64,000 nt of DNA from Adiantum capillus-veneris (taxonomy: Eukaryota; Streptophyta; Polypodiopsida; Polypodiales; Pteridaceae). The translations under genes and the position numbers were made by a program. Location: contig CM043969.1 of the NCBI GenBank assembly GCA_014529385.2, positions 21,327,946-21,391,945 on the forward strand, given 5' to 3'. This document shows, one piece after another, positions 60,358 through 64,000 of the stretch; the first letter of the stretch is position 1; every line of letters starts with the position of its first letter. Below the pieces are notes generated by a model that saw nothing but the letters and a program-made list of their open reading frames with translations, did not search any database and had not been told where the DNA came from.

Positions 60358-61330
60358 CGTATAGTATCTCTAGTCCAACAGAATAAGATGCCTGAAGCTA
60401 AAGATTACTCTCTTATGGGAGGATGTCTTTACTACAGACATAGACTCTGTGTACCCAGAGATCCAGCCTTAAAGAAGGCCATTTTGTATGAAGCACACGA
60501 TAGCCCTACATCCGGACATCCAGGCTATGCTAAGACTCTTCATGCTGTCAGGAGGAGTTATTTTTGGACTAGAATGAAAGGAGACATACTTTGCTATGTG
60601 AGGCAGTGTCTTTCTTGTCAACGGCGGAAAAAGGCGGAAAGGATCAAGTTACCAGGGCAACTTCAACCTCTTGACATACCCCAGATGAAATGGGAATGCA
60701 TTAGTATGGATTTTGTTACAGGATTACCTTCTACAGGAGGTTATGATTCTGTTTTCGTGGTTGTTGATATGCTCACAAAAGTGGCTCATCTAATACCCGT
60801 AAAGACAACCTTTACTGCTTCAGATATTAGTCGGGTATTCATCAAGGAGATTTTTAGGCTACATGGTCTACCCAAGCGTATCGTCAGTGATAGAGATGCC
60901 AAGTTTACATCAAAATTCTGGACTTCTCTTTTCCAATCTATTGGGTCACATTTAGCTTTCAGTACAGCGTATCATCCCCAGACAGATGGGAAAACTGAAA
61001 GAGTTAATCAAGTCATTGAGGACATTCTTAGAGCCTATTGTTCGCAAGAGCCAAAGAAGTGGTTACAGTATCTACCTTTGGTGGATTATGCTTACAACTC
61101 TTCCGAACATAGAAGCATTGGAATGTCACCTTTCAAAGCTCTTTATGGACAGGACTGTTTAGCACCACTGAACTTCTCAGATCCAACCATCAGAGTAGAA
61201 GCATCTAGGAAGATGTTAGAAGATATGGAAGCACAGACTAGAGCTATTCGCAGAACATTCAGGCCGCTCAGGATAGACAAAAGCACTATTCAGATAAGAA
61301 CCGTTCGGAAAGAACTTTCAAAGAAGGAGA
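60358..61330 (+). pseudogene. chromovirus integrase
   Basis: The same frame continues. The N-terminal H-H-C-C zinc domain shows as HDSPTSGHPGYAKTLHAV and CYVRQCLSCQRRK, and the D-D-E core as ISMDFVTGLPSTGGYD, IVSDRDAKFTSKFW and HPQTDGKTERVNQ. The distal part reads YNSSEHRSIGMSPFKALYGQ. A frameshift between about 61270 and 61330 separates it from the C-terminal region. Confidence 0.93.
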
Positions 61331-61736
61331 TAAGGTTTTTCTGCGAGTCCGACCAAAGAAAAGCAAATTATCACTAGGCAGATATAAGAAGCTTAGCCCA
61401 AGGTATTGTGGACCATTCGAGATCGTTAAGGTTGTGAGTGACCAAGCCTACAAGCTAAAGTTACCTGCAAACTTGAAGGTTCATGATGTGTTCCACGTCA
61501 GCTTACTCAAACCCTATATTCCTAACCCTGATCAATTCTTGGACTCAGATCAGATAGTCATGCCAGCACAAGGAGTTCTCGAGCTCCAGCCTAACTACGT
61601 ACTGGAAACAAGGGAAAGGAAGTTACGCAACAAAACTATCACGAAACATCTGGTAAAGTGGAAGGATTACCCTGAAGAAGATGCAACTTGGGAGGACGAA
61701 CCAACCCTCATAAAAGATTACCCAAACACATTCTAG
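61331..61736 (+). pseudogene. chromovirus integrase C-terminus with chromodomain
   Basis: Another frame carries the GPY/F-type module (KVFLRVRPKKSKLSLGRYKKLSPRYCGPFEIV), HDVFHVSLLKPYIPNP, and a chromodomain at 61595-61725: VLETRERKLRNKTITKHLVKWKDYPEEDATWEDEPTL. The aromatic cage is partial: the Trp in VKWKDYP and the Trp-Glu in ATWEDE are present, while the first aromatic (usually Tyr or Phe in the VEKIL-like strand) is not obvious. Chromodomains of this group target integration to marked chromatin. Confidence 0.9.
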
Positions 61737-61773
61737 AGATGAGGACATCTTAAAATTTTCACGTTGGGGAGGT

Positions 61774-64000
61774 TGTAAGGTCTCTGACCCCGATAAAAAA
61801 TAACACCATTGTACCTTGAAATGAACATAATGGAATAAATTACTATTTTTAGCAGTTTTCCAAATTCTGTCAGTGCCATGATGTTTAGAATGTTTTAAAG
61901 CTTCGAAATGTGAATTAAAATAATTTTTGTAAAAAAAATCCGAAAATAGTAAGTTTTTGGTCACCCGACCCGTGGAGTTTTTATCGTCTCAAAAAACTGC
62001 ACCTGTACCCCAAATTTGAAGAAATGCATTTTCGGACCCCGAGGGCTGCTAAATATGGCAGGTACTCGGGCCAGTACGTCTTAGTTAGAGCTCTGTATAG
62101 CAATTTACGGCATCAAAATCCGACTCGTATGGCCCATTTTAGCCTAAAATCAAATTTTCCAAAAATTGAGCGGGGAGGCACCGGAGCCTGGGACTGTGTG
62201 GGAACACGTTTCAGGCCACTCCAGACCAGCTTTAGTAGCTAGGGGGCACCCTCTTGCCTTGTGGGAGTCTTTGGGAAGTTTCCAAGCTTGCAACTAAGTG
62301 TGAGAACCAGTTAACTAAACCGACTGGACACTTGGTGGGTAGGGGAACTGGACTTGCCAATGCAAGGACTGAGTGCTCACTCAGATGCTTATAGCAGCAC
62401 AAATCGATTTTCAGCCTGTAGGAGCCTATTTAAAGGCCTACTCACACACACACACACACACATATGCTCACACGCACATAGTGCACACACACACACCTAC
62501 ACACACTGGGAAGGTGCTGCCGGTACACACACCTTTTGAAGGAGAAGCAAGGAGGGAGGTGCTGTTGAATTCTCGCCTCAAGAAGCTCGATTAGATCAGA
62601 GAATCGAGAAGATTATCAGCCCTTAATCACGATAACCACGGTTTAATTAATGACTTCTGTAAATTTTTTTCATTATCATCTAAATTCCTCGTCTATTATG
62701 CTTATTCCTGGTCGTAATTCTCTATAATTACTCCCTAATTTCTCCTTAAACATATTCTATTATATAATCATCATCCCATAGATGAATTATCAGCCATTCA
62801 TCACTCTTAATTAATGACTAGTGCATGATTATTAGAATTTTCTCTCTCTAGGTAGTGTAGTAAGTAATCGGTAAGCTGGTAATTGTGTAGATTGATGAGA
62901 ATCACTCTTTCTATCCTTCATTAATATTGTAGCAAAATTAAATTCATTTCCCTTATGCATTAAGATGTAAATAAGGAAAAATTAATCCGTCGTTAAGTCT
63001 CTGAGAGTTGAGTTTCCTCACACCTATGCATAAGGTGAATCTGCACCATTTAATTGCTAGGAAAGAGATTAATCGTGCTTAATTCATCTCTCTGGTAATT
63101 CCATTAGTGAAATCCTATTATTCCTAATCATGTAAGCCGAGTAATTATCTTTAGAGTCGGTAACCATAGGATTATGTGTCATCCATAATGATTGCTATAT
63201 GAAAATTGTAGACCTCTCCTATAGGAGGGATTAATTGGTGTTGCTAATCCATCTATTGGGTTGTTATGACGCTTGCGAACCTTAGCTTTTGTTCCAAGCT
63301 AATTAATTAAAGTAGTGAGTAAAATGGCTCCGGTTAAGAGAACTCGCTTCAGTGGTGCCCACGACCGCGAGGCAGGAACAAGCAATGTCAATGTCAATGG
63401 AAAGGGAAAAGCTCCCATGGAAGAACAAATACCGGCCATCTCACGGGCCATCGACGAAGAAATGGAAGAGGTAGGTCATAATTTCATTCAAGTTGTTTAA
63501 TTTAACATTGCACACGTTTAGTAAGGAATGAACATATCCCCAAACATGTTGGAGAAATCCGACGGAAACCTCGGCATTGAATTCATTATACATTAAGTTC
63601 TAAAGTAGGAAGGAAATGATTGATGGATATGCTGGTTGCAATAGGAAAGAATGTCTGCTAGGGAAAATTTAGCTCGACATGTTCATTTTATTTCCAATGT
63701 TGAATCAGTCCTGACCCCCCTACTGATCACAGGGGGCAGAGTTCCTCGTTAAGGGCTCTTGAATCCACGACTTGCTTTTTATGCGGTGGATACCCACGAC
63801 TTGCTTTCTATGCGGTGGGAACCCACGTCTTGCTTTCTATGTGGTGGGAGTGTCCATGACGTGCTTTCTATGCGGTGGACATACCTAGTTGTATGGTCAG
63901 CTAGGCGACAACGGGAGGAGTGAACTCTCGCTGGAGGGGGGATGTTGTACCTCCAGAACATTGGAATTTTAATGAATAAGTTTGAGTAGAATTCTTACTA
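61774..64000 (+). repeat. 3' LTR of the chromovirus, truncated by the window edge
   Basis: It starts TGTAAGGTC after TTGGGGAGGT and repeats the 5' LTR through the 30-bp array. About 550 bp and the target duplication lie outside. Confidence 0.95.
63324..63752 (+). CDS. Short LTR-borne frame, second copy
   Basis: This is the counterpart of 56835-57257. The first part is 49 codons, with a 6-bp in-frame insertion relative to the 5' copy; the GTAGGT/CAATAG pair and 174-bp spacing are identical and the second part is again 36 codons with the stop. It has about six substitutions in the first part but only two in the putative intron, so there is no sign of purifying selection since insertion. Confidence 0.35.

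Larger units (their letters stand above)
55286..64000 (+). mobile_element. Ty3/gypsy chromovirus with long LTRs, right end beyond the window
   Basis: The 5' LTR is 55286-58060 (2775 bp). The 3' LTR starts at 61774 and is cut by the window edge after 2227 bp. Between them are a tRNA-Met type primer site, an unidentified frame, protease, RT, RNase H, integrase and a chromodomain. The polypurine tract TTGGGGAGGT precedes the 3' LTR. LTRs are very similar, suggesting a recent insertion. No gag is recognisable. The 5' flank is AAGAA; the other target copy is outside the window. Confidence 0.95.

Overview
The window is repeat-dominated DNA of a land plant. Plant character rests on several signals: copia elements primed by the 3' end of initiator tRNA-Met (TGGTATCAGAGC), a Ty3/gypsy chromovirus with a C-terminal chromodomain, a miniature CACTA element with a CACTACAA terminus, and L1-type LINEs. 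A Penelope-like reverse transcriptase resembles the elements known from conifers, and very long (AC)n tracts are common. This hints at a large-genome non-angiosperm vascular plant (gymnosperm, fern or lycophyte), but that is inference. I found no intact host gene. Every long reading frame I can identify belongs to a transposable element, and all are broken by stops or frameshifts.

Layout. 1-9945: a decayed Ty3/gypsy element (gag, protease, RT) running in from the left edge. It is split by a complete copia element (3212-8330, TSD GATAG) and by a copia scrap carrying a 162-bp CACTA miniature element (9141-9302). 9946-14930: a Penelope-like element whose N-terminal part (10762-11190) and RT part (13501-14930) are separated by the 3' end of another LTR element (LTR about 12508-13465). 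14931-22684: AT-rich repeats with (AC)n tracts, a solo copia LTR (17478-18303, TSD ACACA), and a possible promoter with a tiny first exon near 22200-22335. 22685-29437: a second complete copia element (TSD AGTAT) whose 3' LTR holds a 1320-bp non-autonomous DNA transposon flanked by TTAA. 29438-36580: the same AC-associated repeat family, local tandem duplications and an inverted segment. 36580-40502: a degraded L1-type LINE on the minus strand. 40745-43500: a degraded copia. 45262-46230: a LINE ORF1 fragment. 46714-48408: three unidentified minus-strand frames. 48425-53643: a complete minus-strand copia (TSD GATCT). 53644-55285: repeats. 55286 to the right edge: a chromovirus with LTRs of about 2.8 kb and no recognisable gag.

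The elements do not form a cellular pathway; each set of gag, protease, integrase and RT/RNase H domains once served its own transposition. Nesting gives a relative order: the gypsy at the left predates the copia at 3212-8330, the Penelope-like element predates the LTR element inside it, and the DNA transposon arrived after the copia at 22685. LTR pairs of the copias at 3212 and 48425 differ by roughly 7% by eye, those of the chromovirus clearly less, so it is probably the youngest.

The most novel-looking material is: (a) an unnamed dispersed family, present in at least four ordered copies, in which a conserved block, a U1-snRNA-complementary CAGGTAAG motif and an (AC)n tract recur in the same order; (b) the TTAA-flanked transposon; (c) a chromovirus LTR with a short frame that reads on through a candidate 174-bp intron, in an element whose gag position is occupied by an unrecognised frame; and (d) the plant Penelope-like RT.
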